Shown here one piece after another: positions 35,665-44,270 of a stretch of 64,000 nucleotides of DNA. The stretch's first letter is position 1, and the number at the start of each line of letters is the position of its first letter. The notes beneath the pieces were generated by a model. The model saw nothing but the letters and a program-made list of their open reading frames with translations, searched no databases and was not told where the DNA came from. The DNA lies in contig NZ_JAGEKR010000006.1 in NCBI RefSeq assembly GCF_017565405.1, positions 124,001-188,000 on the forward strand, given 5' to 3'. The translations under genes and the position numbers were made by a program. The DNA comes from Allobranchiibius sp. CTAmp26 (lineage in GTDB: Bacteria > Actinomycetota > Actinomycetes > Actinomycetales > Dermatophilaceae).

Positions 35665-36246
35665 TCAGTGCAGGTGCGGCCGATAGGTGAGTTCCTGGGT
35701 ACGCCCGTCCAGAAGTCTGCTGTCGACGAGCTCCAGGTCGAAGTCGGCCGCACCACCGAGGACGGGACCCGTTCCAGTGGCTCCTGTGATGACGGGGAAG
35801 ACCGACACCTGCACGAAGTCGACCACCCCGGCCGCCATCAACGACCTGTTGAGCGACAGGCTCCCGTGCGATCGCAACGGCACCGGGGACTCCCGCTTGA
35901 GTTCGGTGATGAGGTCCACCCCGTCGCCGGTGGCGACGGTCGCGTCCGGCCAGTCGAGCGGAGCCGCCAGCGTGGAGGACACCACGGTGGCGGGCAGGCT
36001 CCTCATCTTGGCCACCCAGGGGTCGGAGACTCCCGACTCCTCGGTCGGTGCGCCCAGCATCTGCATGAACAGCCGGAAGGTGTTCGCACCGAACACCATT
36101 CGCTGATCGGTGTCGTAGAGCTCGAAGCGACGGTCGAGCAGCTCGGGACCCTGTTTGCCCCAGTAGCCACCCCAGTCGCCAGGCAGGTCGTACGAGCCGA
36201 AGCCGTCCAGGCTCATGAAGATGTCGAAGGTGTAGGTCGCGGTCAT
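35665..36246 (-). CDS. Dihydrofolate-reductase-like (RibD C-terminal) family protein
   Basis: 193 residues from ATG 36246 with GGGAG upstream. The domain starts YTFDIFMSLDGFGSYD, matching the family pattern, and continues with RMVFGANTFRLF and PLRSHGSLSLNRSLMAAGVVD. Such proteins are stand-alone NADPH-dependent reductase-like domains often paired with regulators; the substrate is unknown. It is the last of three minus-strand genes (CGNR regulator, DUF2316, this one), which may form a loose operon. Confidence 0.88.
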   Translation of the reverse strand: MTATYTFDIFMSLDGFGSYDLPGDWGGYWGKQGPELLDRRFELYDTDQRMVFGANTFRLFMQMLGAPTEESGVSDPWVAKMRSLPATVVSSTLAAPLDWPDATVATGDGVDLITELKRESPVPLRSHGSLSLNRSLMAAGVVDFVQVSVFPVITGATGTGPVLGGAADFDLELVDSRLLDGRTQELTYRPHLH

Positions 36247-36325
36247 GAGCTGCTCCCTCGTCCGGAGTCGATACGTGCGAGCCGGTGCTGCACCGAACCT
36301 AGCGCCACGAGCCGGCGGACCGCGC

Positions 36326-36649
36326 TCACGATGTGAAGCGATGGTGGGGTGCCGGGCGCAGCAGGAACCACGTCCGAGCGCGCATCCGGCCGGGTTCGTC
36401 GAGCACGCTGAAGGGGACCGGGGTGCGCCCCTGGTCCAGGACGGCCTGCTCCAGGTAGTCCCGCAGGCACCACACATCGGCCGGATCGGTGCGCCCCGAC
36501 AGGTCGAGCAGCCGCTCGAGGGCGCCCGGGTCCAGAACGAGGTCGGCCGCGACCTCGGCCGTCGTCAGCCCGGACAGTTCGAAGTTGGCCCGCAGCTCAC
36601 GTCGGGTGCGAGCTGTCTCGGCGGCGTCGAGTGACACGGTTGCTCCCAT
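36326..36649 (-). CDS. DUF2316 family protein
   Basis: 107 residues. The pattern TRRELRANFELSGLTTAEVAADL followed by VWCLRDYLEQAV matches the DUF2316 family, small proteins with a helix-turn-helix-like N-terminal region. Function is not known. It lies 31 bases after the CGNR regulator gene and could be co-expressed with it. Confidence 0.82.
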   Translation of the reverse strand: MGATVSLDAAETARTRRELRANFELSGLTTAEVAADLVLDPGALERLLDLSGRTDPADVWCLRDYLEQAVLDQGRTPVPFSVLDEPGRMRARTWFLLRPAPHHRFTS

Positions 36650-36680
36650 CGGGCGGTCGTCATCGGGTGGTCACGTCTCA

Positions 36681-37199
36681 TCAGCTCGCGTCGTCGCGCC
36701 CACGGGTGCGCTCGTAGTGACGCCGGGCTTTCATCCGGTTGCCGCACGACGCCATGGAGCACCAGCGGGCGCTGTTGGGCTTGCTGCGGTCGAGCAGGAA
36801 GAGGCGACAGTCGGGATTGGCGCACGGCCGCAACCGACCCGGCATGGAGGACTGCACGGCATCCCACGCGAGGACCGCGGCTGCCGCTGCCTCGTCCGCG
36901 GCGGGCGCGGTCAGGGACCACGTGACCCTCCCGTCGGAGAACCCCGCCCGATAGCTGGCCGCCCGCACGAACGGCGCCAGGTCGTCGGCGGACACGTCGC
37001 CCCGCACCACGCCCTGCAGAGCGTCGCGCGCGTCGCGCAGCCGCCGCCAGGCCGCGTCGCCGGCCGGCCGGCCGTGCGCAGTCAACCAGGCGTGTCCTGC
37101 GGAGGCGTCGGAGAGCTCGTCCGTTGGCTGCCCACCGATCACAGGGGTCGAGTTGAGCAGGTCGAGCAGCAGTCGCTCGTCGGTGCCCGGCTGGTCCAT
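36681..37199 (-). CDS. CGNR zinc-finger (ABATE-domain) transcriptional regulator
   Basis: 172 residues. The N-terminal ABATE-like domain (LLDLLNSTPVIGG...) is followed by a C-terminal CGNR zinc finger with Cys126, Cys131, Cys147 and Cys152 (the CGNR motif at 152-155). Such proteins are regarded as stress or metabolite-responsive regulators. The gene diverges from an alpha/beta hydrolase across a palindromic promoter region. The start ATG lies six bases after a TAGGTT hexamer on the minus strand, so the mRNA is probably leaderless and the operator would autoregulate it. Confidence 0.9.
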   Translation of the reverse strand: MDQPGTDERLLLDLLNSTPVIGGQPTDELSDASAGHAWLTAHGRPAGDAAWRRLRDARDALQGVVRGDVSADDLAPFVRAASYRAGFSDGRVTWSLTAPAADEAAAAAVLAWDAVQSSMPGRLRPCANPDCRLFLLDRSKPNSARWCSMASCGNRMKARRHYERTRGRDDAS

Positions 37200-37205
37200 T
37201 CGGCA

Positions 37206-37240
37206 AACCTAACTTCTCAACATGAGCTTGACAAGTTAGG
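37206..37240. promoter_or_regulatory. Divergent promoter/operator of CGNR regulator and hydrolase
   Basis: CCTAACTT (37208-37215) and AAGTTAGG (37233-37240) form a perfect 8-bp dyad. On the minus strand TTGTCA, 17 bases, TAGGTT (-10 = 37211-37206) sits six bases before the regulator start. On the plus strand TTGACA (37228-37233) begins a -35 element toward the hydrolase. Confidence 0.68.
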
Positions 37241-37288
37241 CCGGTCCGACAAGATGGTAACCACCAATCGCTTTCATAGGAGTTAGAC

Positions 37289-38173
37289 ATGGTTGCCGTC
37301 CATCACCGCTACGCCACTGTTCAGGGACACGAGCTCTTCTACCGGGAGGCGGGGCCCGCCGGTGCCCCGGTCGTCGTACTCCTGCACGGGTTCCCGACCA
37401 GCTCGTTCATGTTCCGCGAGCTGATCCCCCTGCTCGCGGAGCGCTACCACGTGATCGCGCCGGATCACCTCGGCTTCGGACTGTCAGCGGCCCCACCGGC
37501 CGATGCGTTCGACTACACCTTCGACGCGCTGAGCGACCTCACCCGCGGCCTGTTGGCACACCTGGGCGTACGCCGATACGCGCTCTACGTGCAGGACTAC
37601 GGCGCCCCGGTCGGCTGGCGGCTCGCGCTCGCCGACCCGTCGGCCGTCACCGCCATCGTGACCCAGAACGGCAACGGATACGACGCGGGCTTCGTGAAGA
37701 GCTTCTGGGGTCCGATCGAGGACTACCAGCGTGATCCGAGCCCCGAGCACGAGGCGAACGCGCGCGCCGGTCTGAGCCTGGAGGGCATCAGATGGCAGTA
37801 CGTCGCCGGGGTGTCCGACCCGAGCGTCGTCAGTCCGGACACCTGGCACCACGACTTCGCGCTGGTCTCCCGACCGGGCAACGACGAGATCCAGCTGGCG
37901 TTGGTCCGCGACTATGCCAACAACTCACCGCTCTACCCGACGCTGCACGAGTACCTGCGCGCCCACCGGCCGCCGGTCCTGGCGGCGTGGGGGGAGAACG
38001 ATCCGATCTTCGGTCCCGACGGTGCCCGAGCATTCGCCGCCGACGTGCCCGAGGCCGAGATCCACCTCATCGACGGTGGACACTTCCTGCTCGAGAGTGC
38101 GGGGGAGCGGGTCGCCGCGCTGATGCTCGATTTCCTCGACCGCGCGACGGCGGCGACGACGGACTCCGCCTGA
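37289..38173 (+). CDS. Alpha/beta hydrolase of the haloalkane dehalogenase/epoxide hydrolase type
   Basis: 294 residues. Oxyanion motif LLHGFPTSS (31-39). The nucleophile elbow is VQDYGAPVG with Asp103 in place of the usual Ser, as in epoxide hydrolases and haloalkane dehalogenases. The acid lies in WGENDPIFGPDG and the base in DGGHFLLES. The halide-binding Trp next to the nucleophile of true dehalogenases is Tyr here, so epoxide or ester-like substrates are as likely. AGGAG at 37278 supports the ATG. Controlled, by position, by the divergent CGNR regulator. Confidence 0.9.
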   Translation: MVAVHHRYATVQGHELFYREAGPAGAPVVVLLHGFPTSSFMFRELIPLLAERYHVIAPDHLGFGLSAAPPADAFDYTFDALSDLTRGLLAHLGVRRYALYVQDYGAPVGWRLALADPSAVTAIVTQNGNGYDAGFVKSFWGPIEDYQRDPSPEHEANARAGLSLEGIRWQYVAGVSDPSVVSPDTWHHDFALVSRPGNDEIQLALVRDYANNSPLYPTLHEYLRAHRPPVLAAWGENDPIFGPDGARAFAADVPEAEIHLIDGGHFLLESAGERVAALMLDFLDRATAATTDSA

Positions 38174-38213
38174 CCTGACGGGCCGCGCTGAGCGGACCGG
38201 ACACGGTCGGGTG

Positions 38214-39071
38214 CTACTCGACCAGTGCCTGAGTGCCCAGCACGATCGCGAGCTGGAGAAGCTCGGCGTCCCGCGTACCGGGCTCGGCCGTGTAGGCCAT
38301 CACCCGTAGGTCTTCGCCGGCGACGACGAGGGTGTCGCAGGTGAGCGCGATCTGGCCGACGGCGGGGTGCTCGATGACCTTGTGGCGCGACTGCGCCGGC
38401 CCCGCGGGCTCGGGCCTGGCGTCCCACAGCTCGATGAACCGCGGGCTGGCAGCGCGAAGCCGAGCCACGAGCCGTCGTACCCCCGCGTCGGCCGGGTACC
38501 GCGTCGCCGTCATCCGCAGATCCGCGACCAGCCGCGCGACCTGCGCCGCGTGCTGCCCGGGCGTCTGCACGGTGCGCGATCCGCTGCCCATGACGTTGCG
38601 CCACACCCCGTTGCGTTCGTCGCCTCGCAGGGCGGAGGTCTCACCCATCAGGGCGTCGTACGCCGCGTTGGCGCTCAACAGGTTCCACGCGGCGTCGTAC
38701 ACGACCAACGGCACACCCTCGAGCCGGTCCAGCAGACGCTGCATGCTGGCGGTGATGCGCGTCGGAACGAGGCCGGGCCCCGGCGCGGACAGCCCCGTGA
38801 GGTGGAAGAGCAGCTCGCGCTCGGCATCGGCCAACCGCAGACCGCGGGCGAGCGCCTCGACGACCTGCGGGGACGGCGAGGTGGCGCGGCCCTGCTCCAG
38901 GCGGGTCAGATAGTCGACCGAGATTCCGGCGAGCCCGGCCAGTTCCTCGCGCCGCAGACCGGCCGCACGCCGGTGACCGCCCCGTCGCAGGCCCACGTCC
39001 TCCGGGCCGACGCGTTCGCGCCACCCGCGCACCGCGCGGCCGAACTGGGACTGTTCCTGCACGGTGCCCAT
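38214..39071 (-). CDS. XRE-family regulator with MmyB-like ligand domain
   Basis: 285 residues. N-terminal helix-turn-helix of the Xre type (LRREELAGLAGISVDYLTRLEQGR). The C-terminal domain begins ITASMQRLLDRLEGVPLVVYDAAWNLLSANAAYDALMG, matching the MmyB-like ligand-binding (PAS-like) domain common in actinobacterial regulators. In this class the regulator typically controls a divergent SDR or reductase gene, and an SDR gene diverges at 39165. The inducer is unknown. Confidence 0.93.
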   Translation of the reverse strand: MGTVQEQSQFGRAVRGWRERVGPEDVGLRRGGHRRAAGLRREELAGLAGISVDYLTRLEQGRATSPSPQVVEALARGLRLADAERELLFHLTGLSAPGPGLVPTRITASMQRLLDRLEGVPLVVYDAAWNLLSANAAYDALMGETSALRGDERNGVWRNVMGSGSRTVQTPGQHAAQVARLVADLRMTATRYPADAGVRRLVARLRAASPRFIELWDARPEPAGPAQSRHKVIEHPAVGQIALTCDTLVVAGEDLRVMAYTAEPGTRDAELLQLAIVLGTQALVE

Positions 39072-39164
39072 GGTGACCCATCGGGAGACACGTGTCGTGG
39101 CCCTGTCAGTCCTACGAAGACCGGACGACTGCCTGATGCCGTCGGCGCAGCGCAGCATGGATGC

Positions 39165-39881
39165 ATGACCACCACACTGATCACCGGAGCCAACAAGGGC
39201 CTCGGCAAAGAGACCGCCCGCCTGCTCGTCGAGGCGGGGCACATCGTCTGGATGGGCTCGCGCGACCAGGCCCGGGGGACCGCCGCGGCAGAGGAGGTCG
39301 GTGGCCGGTTCGTCCAACTCGACGTCACCGACGACCGATCGGTCGATGTCGCGATGGCGATGATCGCCGAGTCGGGGACGGGTCTCGATGTCGTCGTCAA
39401 CAACGCCGGCATCGCCAAGCGCACCGCGGGCGGGGGCCAGGCCGAGGCTCTGGACGGACCCAGCGTCCTGGAGGTCTTCGACACCAACGCCGTCGGGGTC
39501 GTGCGGGTCACCGAGGCCGCGCTCCCGCTGTTGGCGACATCGACGAATCCCGTCGTCGTGAACGTCTCGAGTGCTCTGGGTTCGTTCTGGGCCACGCACG
39601 AGCCATCACGGCCCGCCTCCCACTTCGTCTCCATCGTCTACGGCGCGAGCAAGGCCGCCGTCTCGATGCTCACGGTGCAGTACGCCCGCGCGCACCCCGG
39701 CATCAAGATCAACGCGGTCGAGCCCGGCATCACGGCCACCGAGCTCGGGGGCGGTGACCCGGGCAGCCACCCCGGGCGGCCCGCGATCGAGAGCGCCCGC
39801 GTGGTGGCCGACCTGGCGTGCATCGGCCCCGACGGGCCGACCGGCACCTTCCATGAGGACGCCGGCGAGCTCGGGTGGTGA
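39165..39881 (+). CDS. Short-chain dehydrogenase/reductase
   Basis: 238 residues. Cofactor motif TGANKGLGKE (TGxxxGxG), NNAG motif, and catalytic Ser/Tyr-x-x-x-Lys (NVSSALGS, YGASKAAV). The motif LDVTD is present. Substrate unknown; NADP preference is plausible from the MGSRD segment. The ATG is 94 bases from the divergent Xre/MmyB regulator, which probably controls it. Confidence 0.92.
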   Translation: MTTTLITGANKGLGKETARLLVEAGHIVWMGSRDQARGTAAAEEVGGRFVQLDVTDDRSVDVAMAMIAESGTGLDVVVNNAGIAKRTAGGGQAEALDGPSVLEVFDTNAVGVVRVTEAALPLLATSTNPVVVNVSSALGSFWATHEPSRPASHFVSIVYGASKAAVSMLTVQYARAHPGIKINAVEPGITATELGGGDPGSHPGRPAIESARVVADLACIGPDGPTGTFHEDAGELGW

Positions 39882-39984
39882 CATGCCGGTGAGGTCCATA
39901 CCGAGAAGTCTCTGAGTACGCCGCCACGCGTCGTGCCCTCGATCGGCTCCGGAACCGGGTCGGCCGCACCGGCGAGGAGGGAGG

Positions 39985-40692
39985 TCATCGCCGTGGCGCG
40001 TCCGGGACCCAGATCGACGCGTCGTGCGCGAAGACCACCTGCCGCGGGTCGAAGGCCAGCAGGGTGTCGATCCATGCGGGGGCGACGGGCAGCGGAGGCA
40101 CATGTCCGAGGTCGGCCGCCCGCCGAGCGAGGACGTCGTCGCTCCACTGCGAGGCCGCGTCGTGGGACTGCCCGGCCAGCACGATCGAACCGTCCTCGCA
40201 CTCGACGACGAGGGACTGGTGGCCCGCGACGTGCCCCGGCGTGGGGAGGACGTGCACACCGGGAAGGATCTCGCTGGGCCCGTCGAGGACCTCGTAACGG
40301 ACGCCGGCGTGGTCGACGAGTTCGTCGATCGTGTAGTCACCGCCACGCGCTGTGGCGAGCTCGGTGCGCTGGACGAAGATGGGCAGACCCGCCAGTTGCG
40401 GGTTGCCCCCGCAGTGATCGAAGTGCAGATGGCAGTTGACGACCCGGCTCACGTCTCCGGCATCGACACCGGCCGAGCGCAGCGCCTGGGACAGGGGCAC
40501 CCTCTGCGGGCGGTACCAGGCCTCGGTCTCCGGATCGGCGGCGCCGATTCCGGTGTCGAGCAGCAGCAAGCCGTCCCGATGGGGCACGGCGTAGCCGTAG
40601 ACCGCTTCGACCTTCGGCGTTCCCGTGCCGGTCTCCTCGGCCGGGCGTACGAAACTTCCCAGGAACACCCGACGTACGTCGTGGATCTTCAT
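39985..40692 (-). CDS. Metallo-beta-lactamase-fold hydrolase, lactonase-like
   Basis: 235 residues. Zinc motif HLHFDH (His88, His90, Asp92, His93), later ligands in LPTPGHVAGHQS and LAGQSHDAA, and a Tyr-rich N-terminal part (YGYAVPHRDGLLLLDTGIG). The HxHxDH-H-D arrangement resembles N-acyl-homoserine lactonases (AttM/AiiA branch), but substrate is not proven. Start ATG 40692 chosen by domain boundary. It lies 22 bases after the aldolase-like gene on the same strand. Confidence 0.88.
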   Translation of the reverse strand: MKIHDVRRVFLGSFVRPAEETGTGTPKVEAVYGYAVPHRDGLLLLDTGIGAADPETEAWYRPQRVPLSQALRSAGVDAGDVSRVVNCHLHFDHCGGNPQLAGLPIFVQRTELATARGGDYTIDELVDHAGVRYEVLDGPSEILPGVHVLPTPGHVAGHQSLVVECEDGSIVLAGQSHDAASQWSDDVLARRAADLGHVPPLPVAPAWIDTLLAFDPRQVVFAHDASIWVPDAPRR

Positions 40693-40714
40693 CGCGAACG
40701 AGGCCCCTGTGACG

Positions 40715-41647
40715 TCATGACGACGTGACGTCGCGCGACCAGCGTTGCGCGTACGACAGGTACGTGCGGCCGATCCGCGTCGCTGCCTCGGTGTCGTCGA
40801 TCGTGCCGTGCGTCCAGTCGCGGATGGCCTCCTCCCAGATGCTGCGCCCGATCGCGAATCCCACGAAGGCATCGACCTGTGCGGCGACGTCGAGCCAGTG
40901 GTCCAGTCGCTCCTGCGGGGCGTCCCGGCCGAGCACGATGAGGTCCGCGTCATGCCCGCCGGAGCGAGCCTGGCCTGCCACCGCACGCGCAGCGTCGACC
41001 GTCTCCAGGCCCTCCACCTTCCACAGCCTCGGCGCGACCCCCGCCCGCTGGTTGTCGGCGATGACCTGCGTCACGAGCCCGGGCCGGACGTCGCGGTCGT
41101 AGCGATCCGTATCGCCGCTGACGGAGGCCTTCTGCTCGTCGGTGGCGGGTACGAGGAGCTCGTAGAGGAACGGCACCCCCGCGTCCGCGAGGCCCGCGCT
41201 GACCTTCGCCAGGTCGTCGAGCTGCCGCGACCGGTCGGAGGCGTCGAACCACGGGTTGTCGCGCACGAGCACCTTGGCGTACGCCGGTGCCACTTCACGG
41301 ACATGATCGAGCCACTGCTCGCCGTACTCCAGCGTGAACCAGTCGTGACCGCTCGCCTCGACCGGGATCGCCAGCACCACGTCGTCGGACGGCGCGGCCG
41401 CCACCACCGCGGCGCCGTACTGCTCGTCCACGAGCACACCGGGCCGTCCGATCGTGACCTGCGCACGTACGTCGCGAAGCCCCGCGTAGATCAACTGCTT
41501 CGCGTGCCGCATCCTCCCCGCCTGCTCATCGGTGGGTGAGTCGTGCTCGACGCCGAAGAGGCTGGACCCGAACGAACCGCGGTGGTCCATCGCCAGGATC
41601 AGCAGCGGGTCGTCGTGGGTCGGGGACCAGGACGTGGGGACGGTCAC
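40715..41647 (-). CDS. IolC-like 2-deoxy-5-keto-gluconate-6-phosphate aldolase domain protein (DUF2090)
   Basis: 310 residues. The start LLILAMDHRGSFGSSLFG and later KVLVRDNPWFD and GFAIGRSIWEEAIRDW match the DUF2090 aldolase domain that forms the C-terminal part of IolC-type inositol catabolism proteins. It is stand-alone here, without a kinase domain. GAGGGAG precedes the GTG. No other inositol gene is nearby, so the physiological sugar acid is uncertain. It lies between a lactonase-like hydrolase and an APC permease. Confidence 0.85.
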   Translation of the reverse strand: MTVPTSWSPTHDDPLLILAMDHRGSFGSSLFGVEHDSPTDEQAGRMRHAKQLIYAGLRDVRAQVTIGRPGVLVDEQYGAAVVAAAPSDDVVLAIPVEASGHDWFTLEYGEQWLDHVREVAPAYAKVLVRDNPWFDASDRSRQLDDLAKVSAGLADAGVPFLYELLVPATDEQKASVSGDTDRYDRDVRPGLVTQVIADNQRAGVAPRLWKVEGLETVDAARAVAGQARSGGHDADLIVLGRDAPQERLDHWLDVAAQVDAFVGFAIGRSIWEEAIRDWTHGTIDDTEAATRIGRTYLSYAQRWSRDVTSS

Positions 41648-41719
41648 GGTGCGCTCCCTCGGAGAGATGTGTGGGCCAGCCCATCCTGCTCCTGCGGTGG
41701 CAGGCGTCGGCGGGCCGCC

Positions 41720-43162
41720 CTATGCGCGGGTCGGGGTCGCCGTGCGACGCGCGTCGACCAGGTAGGACGCCAGCGGCGCGATGACGAACGCGATGGCCAA
41801 CAGGGTGATCGCCAGGACATTGGGCCGACCCCCCGACACGAAGATGCCCTTGAAGTCGAACGACACCAGCAGGAACAGGGAGAACACGATCGCCACCGCC
41901 GGTACCACGGTGCCCAGCAGCCTGCCGGTGCGGATGGAGGCCCACCGCTCCTTCCTGCTCGACGCGAACCGGATGACGACGACCGGCACGACGAGGAACT
42001 GCACGAAGCGCGAGATGACGGCGAGCCCGGTCAGGTTGGCGGTGTCGTACCCGAGGGACAGCGGGAAGGCGATCGCCAGCACCGCGGTCACGCCGAACGC
42101 CAGCAGCGGCACGCCGAAGCCACGCTTGCGCGCGATCGCCGCAGGGAGCAGGCCGTCGTCGGCGAGCGCGGTGAAGAGCCGGGGCGCGCTGAACGACGAG
42201 GCGATGTTGATGCCGAACAACGACACCAGTGCACCGATCACGACGAGGGTGTGCACGGTGTCGTTGGTGATGGCTGCGGCGAGTTTGACGGTGTCGGAGG
42301 AGTTCGCGATCTTGTCCGGCGCGAGCAGCATGCCCGAGGTGATGGCGAGCAGATACACGACAGCGACGATCACCATGGCCGTCGGCACGGCGCGGGGCAG
42401 TGTCCGGTCGGGCTGCTCCATCTCCTCGGCGGCGTTGGCGATCGACTCGAAGCCGGTGAACGCGTAGAGCGCGGCGATCACGGCCAGCACGACGCTCGCG
42501 AACTCGCCTGTGCCCACGTCGATGAAGCCGAACAGGGAGTAGGTGCTCGGTCCGCCGTACACCTTGCTGCCGCCCGCCAGGTGGTAGTCGTTATGGCCCG
42601 TCACGACCACGGTGACGACGGCAGCGACGATGAAGATCACCAGCGCGAGGACCTTGCCGATCGTCGAGATGCCGTTGGTCCACGCGATGACCCGGTTGCC
42701 GAAGTAGTTGATGACCAGGAGCAGGAGGATGAACAGCACGAAGGTGAGGGTCTTCACGCTGAGGAAGCCGGTCTCCTTCGACCATCCTTCGTGCGGGAAG
42801 ACCACCTGGAGGAAGGTCGTGACGGCGAACGACGCGAGCGTCCCCCAGGCGATGGCCGCGGTGAACGCGTGAGTGACCCCGACGTAGATCCCGGTCCGGC
42901 GACCGATCCCGACCATGGTGTACGCGTACGCAGCCCCGTTCGTCCTGACGTACCGCGCGGCGGTGGCGAAGACGAGGGCCAGGACGAGCGCGAACACGGC
43001 CGCGATCACGTACGCCAGAGGCGCGAGCGTCCCCGCGTCGGAGATCACCGCTCCGGGGGTGAGAAAGATCCCAGCACCGATGACGGCATTCACGCCGAGC
43101 AGTACGACGCTCCAGTAGCCGAGCGGCCGCTGCAGCAGACCGGTCCTTTGCTCGCTCAACCC
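41720..43162 (-). CDS. APC-superfamily amino acid permease
   Basis: About 480 residues with 12 or more hydrophobic segments. The APC signature is near the N-terminus (VNAVIGAGIFLTPGAVIS), with ALYAFTGFESIANAAEEME in segment 6. Likely imports amino acids or amines by proton symport; specificity unknown. TTG 43162 is preferred because AAGGGAAG lies about eight bases upstream; the frame continues to a TTG at 43192, beside an AT-rich TATAAC stretch that may be the promoter. Confidence 0.92.
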   Translation of the reverse strand, partial: GLSEQRTGLLQRPLGYWSVVLLGVNAVIGAGIFLTPGAVISDAGTLAPLAYVIAAVFALVLALVFATAARYVRTNGAAYAYTMVGIGRRTGIYVGVTHAFTAAIAWGTLASFAVTTFLQVVFPHEGWSKETGFLSVKTLTFVLFILLLLVINYFGNRVIAWTNGISTIGKVLALVIFIVAAVVTVVVTGHNDYHLAGGSKVYGGPSTYSLFGFIDVGTGEFASVVLAVIAALYAFTGFESIANAAEEMEQPDRTLPRAVPTAMVIVAVVYLLAITSGMLLAPDKIANSSDTVKLAAAITNDTVHTLVVIGALVSLFGINIASSFSAPRLFTALADDGLLPAAIARKRGFGVPLLAFGVTAVLAIAFPLSLGYDTANLTGLAVISRFVQFLVVPVVVIRFASSRKERWASIRTGRLLGTVVPAVAIVFSLFLLVSFDFKGIFVSGGRPNVLAITLLAIAFVIAPLASYLVDARRTATPTRA

Positions 43163-43325
43163 ACGCACTTCCCTTATTAAATCGGAAAGCAATGGTTATA
43201 TCCCGAGCGAGGTGCCGCACGTCGACAGGACCGCCTGGCGAGATAATGGATCCGACAGCCGCGCACCGACGCTCAGCTGACTCGCCGGCGCCTGACCACG
43301 TCGCCGGGATCCTGCCGCATGGGGC

Positions 43326-44270
43326 TCAAGCCGGCTGGCGTTCCCCCGTCGGGTCGGCCCATCCCGCCGTACGCAGCACCCGCCCGTCCAGCGCGTCCAG
43401 CCGGGCAGCGACGCCCGCGGCCTCCAGCCAGCCCGGGGCGTCCTCACTCAGGATGATCGAGGCCGTGGAGGCCGCGTTCGCCTCCACGGCGTTCGCGGCG
43501 GCGCAGGTGACCTGCGACCAGATCGTGTCGGCGGGCGACCCGGTGCGGGGGTCGATGATGTGGTGTCGCGGCACATCACCCTGCTGCCAGGTGCGCAGCC
43601 GCGTGGAGGAGGTCGCGAACGCCTGCCCCGCACCGCACACCCGCTGGAGCACCGCGCCGTGGTGATCGGCGACCCCGATCGACCAGCCGGTGCTGGGAAG
43701 CGCTCCGGACGTCGCCACGTCGCCGCCTAGATTGACCAGGAACCCGCCGTCCATCCTCGCCGCCAGTTCCGCGGCGATGCTGTCGGCGGCCCATGCCTTC
43801 GCGCTGGCGCCGAGGTCGAGCTGCACGCCGGCATCCACCGTGAGCTCGCGGCGTACGGGATCGAACGTCCAACCCGCAGAGAGAGATCCGTCCCGGGGCG
43901 GCACAGCGACGAGCGACGACGTGGCACGGGAGGCGCGGGCTCGCACCACGTCCAGGTCGGCGTCGTACCCGGCGGTGATCAGCGCGCGGCCGACGGTCGG
44001 GGTGACCAGGCCATCGGTCAGCGCGCTGGTACGCCGCGCGGCTTCGAGCGCGGCCGCCAGCGTCGTCCCCACCTGGGTGCGATACGCCCGGTGCCGCGCC
44101 GCCGAATTCACCGCACTCAACTCGGAGTCGGGACGGAAGCGGGAGGCAGCGGCGTCCAGTTCGACGAGCCGGGCACGCAGGAGTTGCAGCGCTTCGCGCT
44201 CCACGGCCGGGTCGGTGACCACGAGTTCGATCATCGTGCCGATGGCTCGAAAGGAGCTGCGTTGCATCAT
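43326..44270 (-). CDS. apbE: FAD:protein FMN transferase (ApbE)
   Basis: 314 residues. Motifs: FRAIGTMIELVV at the start, DLGASAKAWAADSIA, LVNLGGDVATSG and the hallmark HHIIDPRTGSPAD. ApbE transfers FMN from FAD to Thr in target proteins such as FMN-binding domain reductases. No signal peptide is visible, so it may act on the inner face or be non-classically positioned. The start overlaps the stop of a Ser/Thr-rich membrane-anchored protein (44578-44267) that is its only operon partner; no FMN-binding domain gene is present nearby. Confidence 0.94.
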   Translation of the reverse strand: MMQRSSFRAIGTMIELVVTDPAVEREALQLLRARLVELDAAASRFRPDSELSAVNSAARHRAYRTQVGTTLAAALEAARRTSALTDGLVTPTVGRALITAGYDADLDVVRARASRATSSLVAVPPRDGSLSAGWTFDPVRRELTVDAGVQLDLGASAKAWAADSIAAELAARMDGGFLVNLGGDVATSGALPSTGWSIGVADHHGAVLQRVCGAGQAFATSSTRLRTWQQGDVPRHHIIDPRTGSPADTIWSQVTCAAANAVEANAASTASIILSEDAPGWLEAAGVAARLDALDGRVLRTAGWADPTGERQPA

